A DNA stretch of 56,278 nucleotides from JBBRBB01 sp038206235 (GTDB lineage: Bacteria > Bacteroidota > Bacteroidia > Chitinophagales > Chitinophagaceae): positions 1-56,278 of the forward strand of contig JBBRBB010000027.1 in the NCBI GenBank assembly GCA_038206235.1, given 5' to 3'. The notes beneath the pieces are model-generated. The model was given only the letters and a program-made list of their open reading frames with translations. It ran no database searches and was not told where the DNA came from. The position numbers were made by a program, and so were the translations under genes. This document shows positions 7,482-17,600 of this stretch, in pieces. Position 1 is the stretch's first letter; each line of letters opens with the position of its first letter.

Positions 7482-7713
7482 CTAAATTTACTTGTAGAAC
7501 CGGGTGATTAATTTTTTTTGAAGCATAAAGAAGACTTGCTTGTATATCTTCTTTTTCAAGATAAGGAAAATCTTCAAGAATTTCTTCTGTTGTCATTCCG
7601 CTTGAAAGATAGTCAAGCACATCAGCAACTCTAAACCTCATACCTCTTATAGTTGGTTTGCCACCCATTAAACCGGGAATATGCGTAATTCTTTTTAGCA
7701 AATCAGTTTCCAT
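7462..7713 (-). CDS. DUF433 antitoxin
   Basis: An 83-residue protein matching DUF433: ITHIPGLMGGKPTIRGMRF, then VADVLDYLSSGMTTEEILED and FPYLEKEDIQASLLYASKK. The conserved GxPxIRGxR and the winged-helix-like ILEDFPxLxxEDI region are intact. DUF433 proteins are small DNA-binding antitoxins paired with DUF5615. The ATG is well placed and a 170-bp non-coding gap separates it from gap upstream. Confidence 0.85.
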   Translation of the reverse strand: METDLLKRITHIPGLMGGKPTIRGMRFRVADVLDYLSSGMTTEEILEDFPYLEKEDIQASLLYASKKINHPVLQVNLDAVAEA

Positions 7714-7860
7714 AATAAATTTTTTGTTTAAACAAAATTAAACAATAAAATACAGCGTTGCCACCACGGTAATACTATTGCTGAGTAAAGAACTTTTGCA
7801 CGAGGTGTGCAAGGTGTGAAGTTTGATGACAGTATAAATGCCATGTACAAAATTTTCTTT

Positions 7861-7880
7861 CTCCCCTTTAGGGGTAGGGG
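7861..7880 (-). terminator. Possible weak terminator after gap
   Basis: The minus strand has CCCCTAAAGGGG a few bases after the gap stop, followed by AGAAAG rather than a T run. The CCCC/GGGG stem is short. Such C-rich/G-rich palindromes are common between Bacteroidota genes; function is uncertain. Confidence 0.3.
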
Positions 7881-7883
7881 GTA

Positions 7884-8897
7884 TTACTTACTTATCAATC
7901 CTGCAAAATAATGCACAGTGCGTACCAACTGGCTTACATAGCTCATTTCATTATCGTACCAGCTTACTGTTCTTACGAGTTGCTGCTCGCCGATTGTGAG
8001 CACTTTTGTTTGCGTTGCATCGAAGAGTGAACCATACGTAATGCCAATTACATCGCTGCTTACAATTTCATCTTCGGTGTAGCCAAAGCTTTCATTGCCC
8101 GCAGATTTCATAGCAGCATTCACTTCTTCCACAGAAACTTTTTTGCCGAGAATTGTTGTTAATTCTGTGAGAGAACCTGTGAGTGTGGGCACACGCTGCG
8201 CAGTACCATCGAGCTTACCTTTTAAATTTGGCAACACCAAGCCAATTGCTTTTGCAGCGCCCGTGCTGTTGGGAACAATGTTTGCAGAAGCTGCTCTTGC
8301 GCGGCGAAGGTCGCCTTTTGGATGCGGCGCATCCTGCGTGTTTTGGTCATTGGTGAAGGCATGCACAGTAGTCATTAAGCCCATTACAATTCCAAATTGT
8401 TTATCGAGCACATGAGCCATTGGCGCCAAACAATTGGTAGTGCACGAAGCGCAACTGATAATGGTTTCGCTGCCATCGAGTGTATCGTGATTTACATTGA
8501 ATACAATTGTTTTTACTTCGCCGGTTGCAGGTGCAGAAATTACCACACGCTTAGCTCCTGCTTTCAAATGTGCCTCTGATTTTGCTTTATCTGCGAAAAA
8601 TCCTGTGCATTCAAGCACTACATCAACCTCATGTTTGCCCCAGGGAATTTCAGCGGGATTTTTTTGAGCGTAAATATTTATTTCCTTTCCTTCAACTATA
8701 ATGGAATTATCAGTGGCTTTTACATCTTTATTAAAACGTCCCTGTGCACTGTCGTACTTTAATAAATGCGCCAATACTTTTGGGCTGGTTAAATCGTTTA
8801 TCGCTACAACTTCAATACCTTCCATATTGAATATTTGACGGTACACCAAACGTCCGATTCTTCCGAATCCATTAATTGCAACTTTAACTGTGCTCAT
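7884..8897 (-). CDS. gap: Glyceraldehyde-3-phosphate dehydrogenase
   Basis: A 337-residue glycolytic enzyme converting glyceraldehyde 3-phosphate to 1,3-bisphosphoglycerate with NAD. The NAD-binding start INGFGRIGRL and the active-site SCASCTTNC with catalytic Cys152 are clear, as is the histidine region TTVHAFTNDQ. Length is normal. Its product is the substrate of pgk, which lies downstream on the same strand after the DUF433/DUF5615 pair. A sequence close to TAnnTTTG (TAATTTCG) about 40 bp upstream of the start may be the -7 element. Confidence 0.97.
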   Translation of the reverse strand: MSTVKVAINGFGRIGRLVYRQIFNMEGIEVVAINDLTSPKVLAHLLKYDSAQGRFNKDVKATDNSIIVEGKEINIYAQKNPAEIPWGKHEVDVVLECTGFFADKAKSEAHLKAGAKRVVISAPATGEVKTIVFNVNHDTLDGSETIISCASCTTNCLAPMAHVLDKQFGIVMGLMTTVHAFTNDQNTQDAPHPKGDLRRARAASANIVPNSTGAAKAIGLVLPNLKGKLDGTAQRVPTLTGSLTELTTILGKKVSVEEVNAAMKSAGNESFGYTEDEIVSSDVIGITYGSLFDATQTKVLTIGEQQLVRTVSWYDNEMSYVSQLVRTVHYFAGLISK

Positions 8898-9100
8898 GTT
8901 TTTTTTTGATTTATGATGATTAGAAAAACGATGCGAAATTACAATGATTGAGTGGAAATGTGAGGGATAATTTTTTGGTATTGAACTTAGAATTGCTATT
9001 AAGCTTCGCTTGCGACGCTCCGTTCAAATTTCTGTTTTCAATTGAGCTTTAGCCCTTAGCAGATAAATACTTTTGAGGAGATTAGAAGTGCACGTAAATT

Positions 9101-9133
9101 GGTGTGCAGACACTCTTTGAGTGTACAGACACC
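9101..9133. repeat. Hairpin in the gap/tRNA-Glu intergenic region
   Basis: An inner stem ACACTC-TTT-GAGTGT is extended by an outer GGTGT/ACACC stem across a four-base internal loop. It lies just upstream of the tRNA promoter, in the 300-bp gap between gap and the tRNA. Nothing else is recognisable in 8898-9100. Confidence 0.6.
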
Positions 9134-9145
9134 GGTACAAAAAAA

Positions 9146-9176
9146 TTTGACGAAAAGGAAATGGCAGTTATCTTTG
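9146..9176 (+). promoter_or_regulatory. Bacteroidota sigma-A-type promoter for tRNA-Glu
   Basis: TTTG at 9146-9149 and TATCTTTG at 9169-9176 are separated by 19 bases. This matches the Bacteroidota consensus TTTG-N19-TAnnTTTG. The tRNA begins 23 bases downstream. Confidence 0.75.
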
Positions 9177-9198
9177 CGCTCCGCAAAATAAGTTAACT

Positions 9199-9270
9199 GC
9201 CGCGTTCGTCTAACGGTTAGGACATCACCCTTTCACGGTGGCGATACGGGTTCGATTCCCGTACGCGGTA
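9199..9270 (+). tRNA. tRNA-Glu (UUC)
   Basis: The acceptor stem pairs GCCGCGT (9199-9205) with ACGCGGT (9263-9269), with A at the discriminator position. The anticodon loop CTTTCAC gives anticodon TTC at 9232-9234. The T-loop GGTTCGATTCC is standard. CCA is not encoded. A promoter lies upstream and a terminator downstream. Confidence 0.95.
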
Positions 9271-9293
9271 CAGTAAAAAAAGCAAAGTTGAAT

Positions 9294-9330
9294 AATCCCA
9301 AATGCAGCAATGTGTTTGGGATTTTTTATT
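9294..9330 (+). terminator. Rho-independent terminator after tRNA-Glu
   Basis: AATCCCAAA pairs with TTTGGGATT across a 12-base loop, followed directly by a run of T. Confidence 0.85.
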
Positions 9331-9338
9331 TTTAAGTT

Positions 9339-9482
9339 ATGGTATTTGTTTATGTGATAGAAAGTCTTACAGATAAAACCTGGTATAAAGGAATTGCGTT
9401 AAATCCTTTTGAAAGGTTGAAAGAACACAACACTAGTAAAACAGATTTACAACATGCGGAAATCTTTCACAATCTATCTTGA
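9339..9482 (+). pseudogene. GIY-YIG nuclease, N-terminal fragment
   Basis: From the ATG at 9339 the frame encodes 47 residues: FVYVIESLTDKTWYKGIA followed by NPFERLKEHN, then TGA. This matches the start of UPF0213-type GIY-YIG proteins (YVYVLxSxxDGxxYxGxTxNLxxRLxxHN), which are normally about 80-100 residues long. The second half is absent and the YIG position is YKG here. It sits between the tRNA terminator and the large T9SS gene, with only 33 bp to the latter's end. Confidence 0.6.
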
Positions 9483-9515
9483 AAGTCTTTTTTAATTTTT
9501 TAAATATCAAAAAAA

Positions 9516-12500
9516 TTATCTGATAATCTTTTTTGAATAAAATTGATTATCTGCAATTAATCTCACCACATACAATCCTGATGAAGCATTACTGAAGTTC
9601 AAGGGAATAGAATAAGTGCCTGCTGAGATATTTCCCTTATTAATTGTTTGAATGATGTTGCCATTAAGCGAAACAATTTGAACAGAAACATTTGCACTTC
9701 TGTTAAGCTGTAACTGCACCCAACTATTATTAGTTGAAGTATTTCCTAAAATTGCCCAATCAAATTTTGTGAAATCAAGACGAATGACTGATGAATATTG
9801 AAATCTTCCATCCAGATCAATTTGTTTTAAACGATAATAGTTGGAACCGCTTGCCAATTTTACATCAGTATAGCTGTAATTATTTATGTTAAACGAATTA
9901 CCTGCACCTTTCACAAAACCAATATCGGTAAAGCCTGCACCATTAAAGCTTTTTTCAACTTCAAACCCTTTGCTATTGATTTCGGTTGCTGTGCTCCAGT
10001 TTAATATAACTGAATTGTTTTGCAATACGCCATTAAAGCTTATAAATGTAACAGGCAATATTCCTTGTGTTGTAAAGAAAGAAGAATCAGAATAAGCGCT
10101 GGTAACCGTTTGCCTGTTTAACGAATCGGAAGAAGAAACATGCCATACATATGTCGTCATAGGCAAAAGATCAGATACAGTAATACTGTCTTTGGATGTT
10201 GATACAGTCATCCATGTTGAAGTGCCGCTAACACGATATTGTATGGTGTAATAGTTGGCACAGCTAACTGTATTCCAGTGCAGCGTTGCAGAACTTGAAG
10301 TGATGTTTGAAGTATCAAGACCTGTTGGCGCCGGCGGAACAATTTGCGTTGTATCGCTTTTGCCATAGCTGCCGCCGGAACCTGTACCAGTTGCAGTTGC
10401 ATAGTAATTACCCGGCGGTACATTGTAGAATGCAGCAGTATCTGCAACTGATAAAGGACTGCCGTAGGCAGCGCCATTTCTATACAATGTAACCGTATAA
10501 GGCGGCTGGCTGTTAGTGCATTTATATTTCAATGTATCGCTATTGCAAGCTGAGCCTGCACCTTTAAATACAAGCATTATATGTGCGGTATCAGACAATG
10601 TTCTAAACGTTAAGCTATCTGAAAAAGCACTTGTGAAAGTTAAGCCTTTTGTTGTATCAATTGCAGCTACTTCCCAGGCATATAAAGTATAAGGTTGCAA
10701 GCCGGTTAATGCAAGCTTTGAAGTATCGCCGGTTGTATTTACAACTGTCCATGTAGAATTACCAACCACACGGTATTGAACTTTATAATAATTAGCACAG
10801 GTTAATTTTGTCCAGTTAAGTGTTGCAGTATGAACACCAATGTTTGTTGTGCTTAAACCTGTTGGTACCGGCGGCTCAACGGTTGATGTAGCACTTTTGC
10901 CATAAGCACTGTCTGTAGCGCCATCTCCATAGGATGTTGCATAATAATTACCTGCAGATAAACCTTTAAATGTTATAGTGCTTTGTGTGGTAACAGAACT
11001 ATCATACGCTGCACCATTTTTATACAATCTTACTGTATATGGTGAATGACTGCCACTTAAATTATATGTAATGCTATCGGTGCCGCATGAAGAACTGTTA
11101 AGTGTTGTTTTGGAAGTATTAACACTTATCTGCGCTTTATTTACCTGCACAAATGTATCTGCAATTGAATATGACTCATACTCTGAATTAACATTAGTGA
11201 CATATAACTGTATGTAATAATATTGTTGCGGTAATGAACTTAAATTAATTACATAAGGCAATGATGTACTAATATAATCTGCAGAAGAAATTGCACTTGC
11301 ATTTGTATCACTATAAATACGATAAGAAAAATACTTTACTCCATTATCGTGAATATTCGGTTCAAAATTTAAAGTGATTTGCAACGCACCTGATCCTGTA
11401 TAATTTATCTTCCACCAGTCAGAAGTATCCCGAACCAAATTATAATAAAAGCCTGTATGCCCTGTTGTTACTCTGTTTGCAGGTAATGTTTTTGCGAGAT
11501 ATGGAGAACCATTTGGCTCCGCAGCAGTATCTGCAGTAAAGTTATATTTTAACAAGGTGTCTTGTAATGTGTACGGAGCAAAATCACTACCGATATTTGT
11601 ACAAAAAACCTGTATGTAATACGTTCCTGCTGCAAGCCCGTCTGTGCTCAATGTATTTGTACCATTATTATAAGTAAAATTGTTTATTTGCGTAGTTCCG
11701 TTGTTATCATATAAATACAAAGATGTGTATCTGCCGTTATTGGAAGTGAGTGTTAAGTTCAATTGCCCATCCTGCGGTAATGTTATTTTATACCAGTCAG
11801 TAGAATCACGATGAAGGTTATAATAATATCCTACATGCCCGGTAGTAGTTGCATTTACAGCCAATGTTAGAGCAGTTGCCCGGTTACTGTCTGGTTCATT
11901 ATCATTTGCCTGAGCAGGTGTAAAGAGACTGTCTTTTAAAGTATAAGGAGCAAAATCAGTATTCGTATTTGTGCAAAAAATCTGTATATAATAAGTACCG
12001 GTTGCAAGCCCGTCTGTACTCAAAGTAGTGGTACCATTATTATAAGTAACATTATTTATCAGTGTAGTTCCGTTGTTATCATACAAATACATAGAAGTGT
12101 ATTTGCCGTTATTAGATGTTAGATATAAATTTAATACCCCATCTTTATTAGTGGTTACTTTATACCAGTCAGTAGTATCACGATGCAAATTATAATAATA
12201 TCCTACATGCCCTGTGGTACTTCCATTCAACGCTAACGTTATAGCAGTTGCCCGATTACTGTCAGGTTCATTATCATTCGCCTGGGCAGGTGTAAAGAGG
12301 CTGTCTTTTAAAGTATATGGTGCAAAATCAGTATTGGTGTTTGTACAAAAAACGTGTACATAATAAGTACCTGCTGCAAGCCCGTCAGTATTCAAAGTAG
12401 CGGTACCATTATTATAAGTAACATTATTTAACTGCAGAGTTCCGTTGTTATCATATAAATACATAGATGTGTAGCTGCCGTTCTCAGAAGTAAGATATAA

Positions 12501-13085
12501 ATTAAGTAAACCATCCTTAGCAGTAGTTATCTTATACCAGTCACTGGTGTCACGATGATTATTATAATAATACCCTACATGCCCGGTAGTAGTTGCATTT
12601 ACAGCCAATGTTAGAGCAGTTGCACGGTTGCTGTCCGGCTCAATATCGTTGGCCACACTTGCAGGTGTTAAAGAAATGGAAACAATATAACTGCAGGTGT
12701 CTCCTGCATTAGTACAATGAATCTGCAGATAATAAGTTCCTTTAGCCAATCCATCTGTTGCCTGGGAACTTGTGCCATTGTTATAATCAACCGTAGCATT
12801 AACGGGTATATTACCAGCCGTATCATATAATGTATATGATAAATAACGTCCACTTACAGAAGTGAGTGTAATGGTTAGCTGTCCATCGCTTGTTGTTTTT
12901 ATTTTATACCAATCTACATCTCCTGCAGGGTTAATAATTCCCTTGCCGGATCCATTTAAAGCAAGCGTGTTAGCGGTTGCGGCCGTATTGTTTGGTTCGG
13001 TTTCTTGTGTTTGCCCACACAGGTTTTGAAAAACAAAAAATGTACATACAGCAAGCAGAAATTTAGGTAAAGATTTAAGCATCAT
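9516..13085 (-). CDS. Large T9SS-exported protein with five PPC-like and two fibronectin-type regions
   Basis: A 1189-residue exported protein. A signal peptide (about residues 1-24, ending CGQ) is followed by five PPC-type repeats to about residue 650. Each opens with an acidic EPDSNRATALTL or EPNN motif and contains DWYKIT and GTYYIQ blocks. Two copies of a beta-sandwich plus fibronectin III module follow (CANYYKVQYRVVGNSTW and CANYYTIQYRVSGTSTW). The end has a WSTATEINSKGFEVEKS region and a C-terminal T9SS sorting domain (SGLYVVRLIADNQFYSKK). It should cross the outer membrane by type IX secretion and be displayed or released. PPC modules often accompany peptidases, but no catalytic domain is visible. 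DNA repeats of about 370 bp underlie the PPC units. Confidence 0.9.
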   Translation of the reverse strand: MMLKSLPKFLLAVCTFFVFQNLCGQTQETEPNNTAATANTLALNGSGKGIINPAGDVDWYKIKTTSDGQLTITLTSVSGRYLSYTLYDTAGNIPVNATVDYNNGTSSQATDGLAKGTYYLQIHCTNAGDTCSYIVSISLTPASVANDIEPDSNRATALTLAVNATTTGHVGYYYNNHRDTSDWYKITTAKDGLLNLYLTSENGSYTSMYLYDNNGTLQLNNVTYNNGTATLNTDGLAAGTYYVHVFCTNTNTDFAPYTLKDSLFTPAQANDNEPDSNRATAITLALNGSTTGHVGYYYNLHRDTTDWYKVTTNKDGVLNLYLTSNNGKYTSMYLYDNNGTTLINNVTYNNGTTTLSTDGLATGTYYIQIFCTNTNTDFAPYTLKDSLFTPAQANDNEPDSNRATALTLAVNATTTGHVGYYYNLHRDSTDWYKITLPQDGQLNLTLTSNNGRYTSLYLYDNNGTTQINNFTYNNGTNTLSTDGLAAGTYYIQVFCTNIGSDFAPYTLQDTLLKYNFTADTAAEPNGSPYLAKTLPANRVTTGHTGFYYNLVRDTSDWWKINYTGSGALQITLNFEPNIHDNGVKYFSYRIYSDTNASAISSADYISTSLPYVINLSSLPQQYYYIQLYVTNVNSEYESYSIADTFVQVNKAQISVNTSKTTLNSSSCGTDSITYNLSGSHSPYTVRLYKNGAAYDSSVTTQSTITFKGLSAGNYYATSYGDGATDSAYGKSATSTVEPPVPTGLSTTNIGVHTATLNWTKLTCANYYKVQYRVVGNSTWTVVNTTGDTSKLALTGLQPYTLYAWEVAAIDTTKGLTFTSAFSDSLTFRTLSDTAHIMLVFKGAGSACNSDTLKYKCTNSQPPYTVTLYRNGAAYGSPLSVADTAAFYNVPPGNYYATATGTGSGGSYGKSDTTQIVPPAPTGLDTSNITSSSATLHWNTVSCANYYTIQYRVSGTSTWMTVSTSKDSITVSDLLPMTTYVWHVSSSDSLNRQTVTSAYSDSSFFTTQGILPVTFISFNGVLQNNSVILNWSTATEINSKGFEVEKSFNGAGFTDIGFVKGAGNSFNINNYSYTDVKLASGSNYYRLKQIDLDGRFQYSSVIRLDFTKFDWAILGNTSTNNSWVQLQLNRSANVSVQIVSLNGNIIQTINKGNISAGTYSIPLNFSNASSGLYVVRLIADNQFYSKKIIR

Positions 13086-13187
13086 AAAAATTTTTTTATG
13101 TAATTAAAAGTTGAAATAAAAATCACAGGTAAAATTGCATCATATTATTCATTCAAACAATACTTAATTTGTAGTAGAGATGAAAAT

Positions 13188-13227
13188 AAAAAAGTCCTGC
13201 TGCAAAAAAAAACAACAGGACTTAAAA
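13188..13227 (-). terminator. Rho-independent terminator
   Basis: On the minus strand AAGTCCTG pairs with CAGGACTT across a T-rich loop and is followed by TTTTTT. It closes the truncated T9SS gene at 13244. Confidence 0.8.
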
Positions 13228-13243
13228 TCATTTCCCAATAAAC

Positions 13244-13696
13244 TTATCTTGAAATGATTAATTTTTTGATGATGATAATATTATCAGAATTTATGATCTG
13301 CAATAAATAAATGCCATTCGGTAATTTGCTTATATCTATATTCATATTGTTTAGCGAGGCTGCATTTAAGTTTGCTTCGCTCCAAACAACTTTTCCATTA
13401 ACGTCTTTCACCTATAAGATTTACCTGCGCATTTGTTTTTGCAATTGAATTGTTCAATTGAATACGGAATTGTGCTGACGCAGGGTTTGGAAATAATATT
13501 ACATCATCACTTCTCAAAAGATTACTATTATTTGTACTCATTTGCTTTTGTTCATTTCCATTAAATGCTGTAAGTGATGAAGCTGTTGTAAATACAACTG
13601 TGTCTGTGTACGGGCTTGTTGCTAAGATGCCATTGGCGGAATCAACTGCAGCAACTTCCCAGTCATAAGTTGTGGATGGAGTAAGGCCTTTTGCTA
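13244..13696 (-). pseudogene. T9SS-exported protein, C-terminal remnant with frameshift
   Basis: The minus strand encodes the end of a fibronectin-like domain (AKGLTPSTTYDWEVAAVDSA), a linker, and a T9SS sorting domain (PNPASAQFRIQLNN, then GKVVW and NGIYLLQIINSDN, ending KKLIISR). A one-base shift near 13410 breaks the sorting domain between NAQVNLI and VKDVNGKVVW. Everything upstream of about 13696 is missing: the sequence changes abruptly into a response-regulator gene on the other strand. The domain order resembles the end of the adjacent 1189-residue protein, so it may be a decayed paralogue. Its terminator is retained. Confidence 0.75.
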
Positions 13697-14271
13697 CGTA
13701 CGAACGGAGAAGAATGTTTAGAAGAATTAAAAGGGTTACCTCAAAATATAATGCCTCAAATTATTTTTATGGATATTGAAATGCCCAAGCTCAGCGGCAT
13801 TCAAACAATTGCTTCAGGTAAAACTTTATATCCGCAAATTCATTTTATTGTTTTAACTGTTTTTGATGATGATGAGAAAATTTTCGAGGCTATAAAAGCC
13901 GGAGCTTCCGGATATTTATTAAGCATGAAAGCGCCAATTCCTTAAAAGATGCTGTAATAAATGTGTTGGAATCCGGCGGCGCACCAATGAGCCCGCAATT
14001 GCACGCAAAGCTTTGCAAACTGCTAAGTAGATCTGCAAAGGAAAAAAATACAAATCAACCATCTTCACTTCCTGAAACCATCAGTGAAAGAGAAAAAGAA
14101 ATTTTACAACATACCGTAAGTGGTTTGGATGCAAAACGAATTGCAGACATTTTAAAAATCACTGTATTCACTAGGCGCAAGCACATTGCAAATATTTATG
14201 AAAAGCTGCATGTGCAATCAAAAGCTCAGATAATAAAGCTTGCACATAATAACAGGTGGTTTAATTTATAA
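13697..14271 (+). pseudogene. LuxR/NarL-type response regulator, 5'-truncated and frameshifted
   Basis: The frame starts inside a receiver domain (NGEECLEELKGLPQN), runs through the phospho-acceptor strand (IIFMDIEMPKLSG) and ends the receiver at AIKAGASGYLL. A one-base loss near 13940 shifts the frame. The second part continues HESANSLKDAVINVLESGG into a LuxR-type helix-turn-helix (SEREKEILQHTVSGLDAKRI, then KLHVQSKAQIIKLA). The first 35 or so residues, with the acidic pocket, are missing. The 3' 44 bp are repeated at 25609-25652. The gene cannot make a working regulator as read. Confidence 0.8.
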
Positions 14272-14278
14272 TTAAAAC
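14235..14278. repeat. 44-bp direct repeat, left copy
   Basis: Identical to 25609-25652 except for one base (14272); the first 36 bp match exactly. It covers the last codons of the response-regulator pseudogene (KLAHNNRWFNL) and the bases after its stop. It bounds 11.4 kb of sequence with the right copy. Confidence 0.9.
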
Positions 14279-14615
14279 TTTATTCATAAGGCTTACTCAA
14301 TTTCAAAACAACTAATTGAGTTTTCAGACTGAAGAATACCCCTGTGCATTAGCTGCGAATTACTGAGTACCGAACTGCCATACAGTTTTTTTAAAAAAAA
14401 TTAAATAGCCAACGTTACATATTCTGCTGTTCGCCTCACAATGTAATTTACAATAAAGTAAAAAAATAGCTGAAAAGAAGAAATCCCTTTTTTATATTCG
14501 TATGGAAAATAAAAAAATCAAATTCATTTTTATTGTTATTAAGCTTCACTAAATTATCTTACTGAGTGAAACTGGTGCTAACCGAAATTGCGAAAGATAA
14601 AAAAAGTAGTAATAG
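14279..14615. other. Intergenic region upstream of the giant glucan synthase
   Basis: No gene is recognisable. The stretch is AT-rich, with poly-A tracts near 14392 and 14460 and an AGCCAACGTT near 14407 resembling the outer arm of the palindromic units; this may be chance. It probably holds the promoter of the gene at 14616. Confidence 0.4.
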
Positions 14616-17600
14616 ATGAAAGTGTATCAACGGAAAAATCAGCAAAAGGATATCCTTGAAATACTTCCGCAGGCAATTGAATCTTTAAAAAAAAATATTC
14701 TTGATCCTCTTTTTGGCGACAATCAATTTCGTAAATATGCTAATGAAAGGCCTCCGTTAAGAGCCGAATTGTTTAGCGAAGAGCAAAGTGAGCAATACGC
14801 CAAAGTTCTTGCAAAAAATCATGCCTTAATATCCACAGAGCCATCAGAACAGTTATTGCAGCGCCTGTCTGAAAATGAAAAAGTGCTTCAGGAAGTTTAT
14901 ACTTTATTAACTGAGTCTGTAAAAGAAAATACAAGAATTGTTCCCGCTGCAGAATGGCTGCTCGACAATTTTTACCTTATCGAAGAACAGATATATACCG
15001 GTAAAAGGCATTTGCCAAAAGGGTACAGTAAAATATTACCTAAACTTTTAAAGGGCCGGTCTGCAGGTTTACCGCGGGTATATGATATTGCTCTTGAAAT
15101 TATTTCTCATAGCGATGGACGCATTCACCTTAAAAATTTATTAGGATTTATAACGGCTTATCAAACTGTTACTCCTTTAAAGTTAGGAGAACTATGGGCA
15201 ATTCCTATCATGCTTAGGTTGGCTCTGATAGAAAATTTACGCCGGCTTGGAACTCAGATAGCGATAGACATTACAAATAAAAATCTCGCCAATTACTGGG
15301 CGGATAAAATGACTGAAGTTGTTGAAAAGGACCCAAAAAGTTTAGTTTTAGTAATAGCCGATATGGCACGGAGCGACCCTCCTATGGTAAGCTCATTTGT
15401 AGCCGAATTTGCAAGAAGACTCCAGGAAAAAGGTTCTTCTCTCACACTTCCTCTGAGCTGGGTGGAACAAAGATTATCAGAAAATGGACTTACGAGCGGC
15501 GAATTAATAAACCAGGAAAATCAGAAACAAGCATCAGACCAGGTTTCTATCAGTAACAGCATTAGCAGCCTTCGTTTTTTAAGTACCAATGACTGGCGTG
15601 AATTTGTTGAGAGCACAAGTATTACAGAGCAAATACTTCGCAACGATATTAATGCAGTGTATGCAAAGATGGATTTTTATACACGCGACCACTACCGGCA
15701 TGCAGTTGAGAGAATTGCTAATAACAGCAGTTCATCAGAACAGGAAGTGGCTGCGATGGCAATTCAATTAGCAAAAGAGAGTGCAGAAAAAAATGCCCAT
15801 GACCAGCGCAGAGCGCATGCAGGATATTATTTGATAGATAAAGGATTAAGTGAGCTCGAAAAATTAGTGAAGGTTCAATTACCGGTTCGTGAAATTTTTC
15901 GAAGGATATTCAACAAAACCCCGATGTTGTTTTTTACATCGGGGATTGTTCTTTTAACAGCGCTCTTTAGCTGGGGATTAGCAGCCAAAGCTTATGCAGA
16001 TGGATTTAATGACTGGATACTTATGCTGCTTGGTATTATAACAGTGATAAGCACAAGTCAGCTTGCAATTACATTAATTAATTGGTTGGTTACTTTGCTG
16101 GCACGGCCACATTTATTACCGCGGTTGGATTTTTCAAAAGAGATTCCTCTGGAATATCGCACCTTAGTAGCTGTACCCACTATCATTAATAGAATTTCAG
16201 ATGTAGAAGAATTAATTGAAGGATTGGAAGTTCGTTTCCTTGCAAACAGAGATAAGCATCTTCACTTTGCTTTATTAACTGATTTTAAAGACGCTGCTGC
16301 GGAAATACTTCCGGAAGATGATGCAATACTGCAGGCGGCAACAGATAAAATTATTGAATTAAATAAAAAATATGGCAGCACTAATAATAATATCTTTTTT
16401 CTTTTTCATCGTCCGCGCCGGTGGAATGCCCGTGATAAAATTTGGATGGGGTATGAACGCAAACGCGGAAAGCTCGGTGAATTAAATGCATTATTACAGG
16501 GCAAATCAAAAGAAGCCTTTTCAAAAATAGTGGGTAATGAAGCAATTTTTTCAACCATTAAATATGTAATTACACTCGATGCTGATACGCAACTGCCACG
16601 GGATGCGGCATGGAAAATGGCAGCATCATTAGCTCATCCATTAAATCATGCGTTGTATTCAGAAAAAAAACAACGTGTTACAGAGGGATACACTATACTT
16701 CAACCCAGGATATCCAATAGCTTACCGGGAGCTAAGAGTTCAATTTATGCACGAATACATACAGGCGAAGCGGGTACCGACCCTTATACAAAAGCAATTT
16801 CAGATGTGTATCAGGATTTATTTCAGGAAGGTTCTTTTATTGGTAAAGGCATTTATGAAGTTGATACATTTGAACGAACACTCAATAGCCGATTTCCAAA
16901 AAATCGTATTCTCAGTCATGACCTGTTAGAGGGTTGCTATGCCCGTTCAGGGTTAATCAGCGATGTGCAATTGTATGAGGAATATCCATCAAGTTATCAT
17001 GTTGATATGAAACGCAGGCACCGGTGGATAAGAGGTGACTGGCAAATTGCAGCCTGGATTTTTCCCTGGGTTCCGGGGAAGGATAAGCATCTTCGAAGAA
17101 ATCCACTTTCAGCATTATCCCGCTGGAAAATATTCGACAATCTTCGGCGAAGTCTCATTCCTTCTTCTCTCACATTATTACTTTTGTTTGGATGGATACT
17201 CTCCTCTTCGGCATGGTTCTGGACCCTCGCTGCAACAGCAATTATAATGGTTCCCTCCGTTTTGACCTTTCTGTGGGAGCTTTCAAAAAAACCGGAGGAG
17301 ATACTTTTTTTGCAGCATGCAATATCTTCAATTCGTTCTGCACGCAACCATTTTACACAGCGTCTCATTGATTTTATATGCCTGCCGTATGAAGCTCTCT
17401 TGTATTCAGATGCAATTATTCGCACTAACTGGAGAATGCTCTTTACGCATAAGAAGCTGCTTGAATGGAATCCTTCGAGTAATCTCCGCAATAAAAATTA
17501 CAAAAATGCTCCTGAAACATATCGAGCAATGTGGTTTGTACCTTTTTTTACAAGTAGTGTGTTTATTTACCTGATAATTTATTCGCCCCTTACACTCATA

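Noticed and set aside
11640..12640. Regular repeats in the DNA that could suggest a CRISPR array
   Set aside because: The units are about 370 bp and encode PPC protein repeats, with no short direct repeat and spacer pattern.
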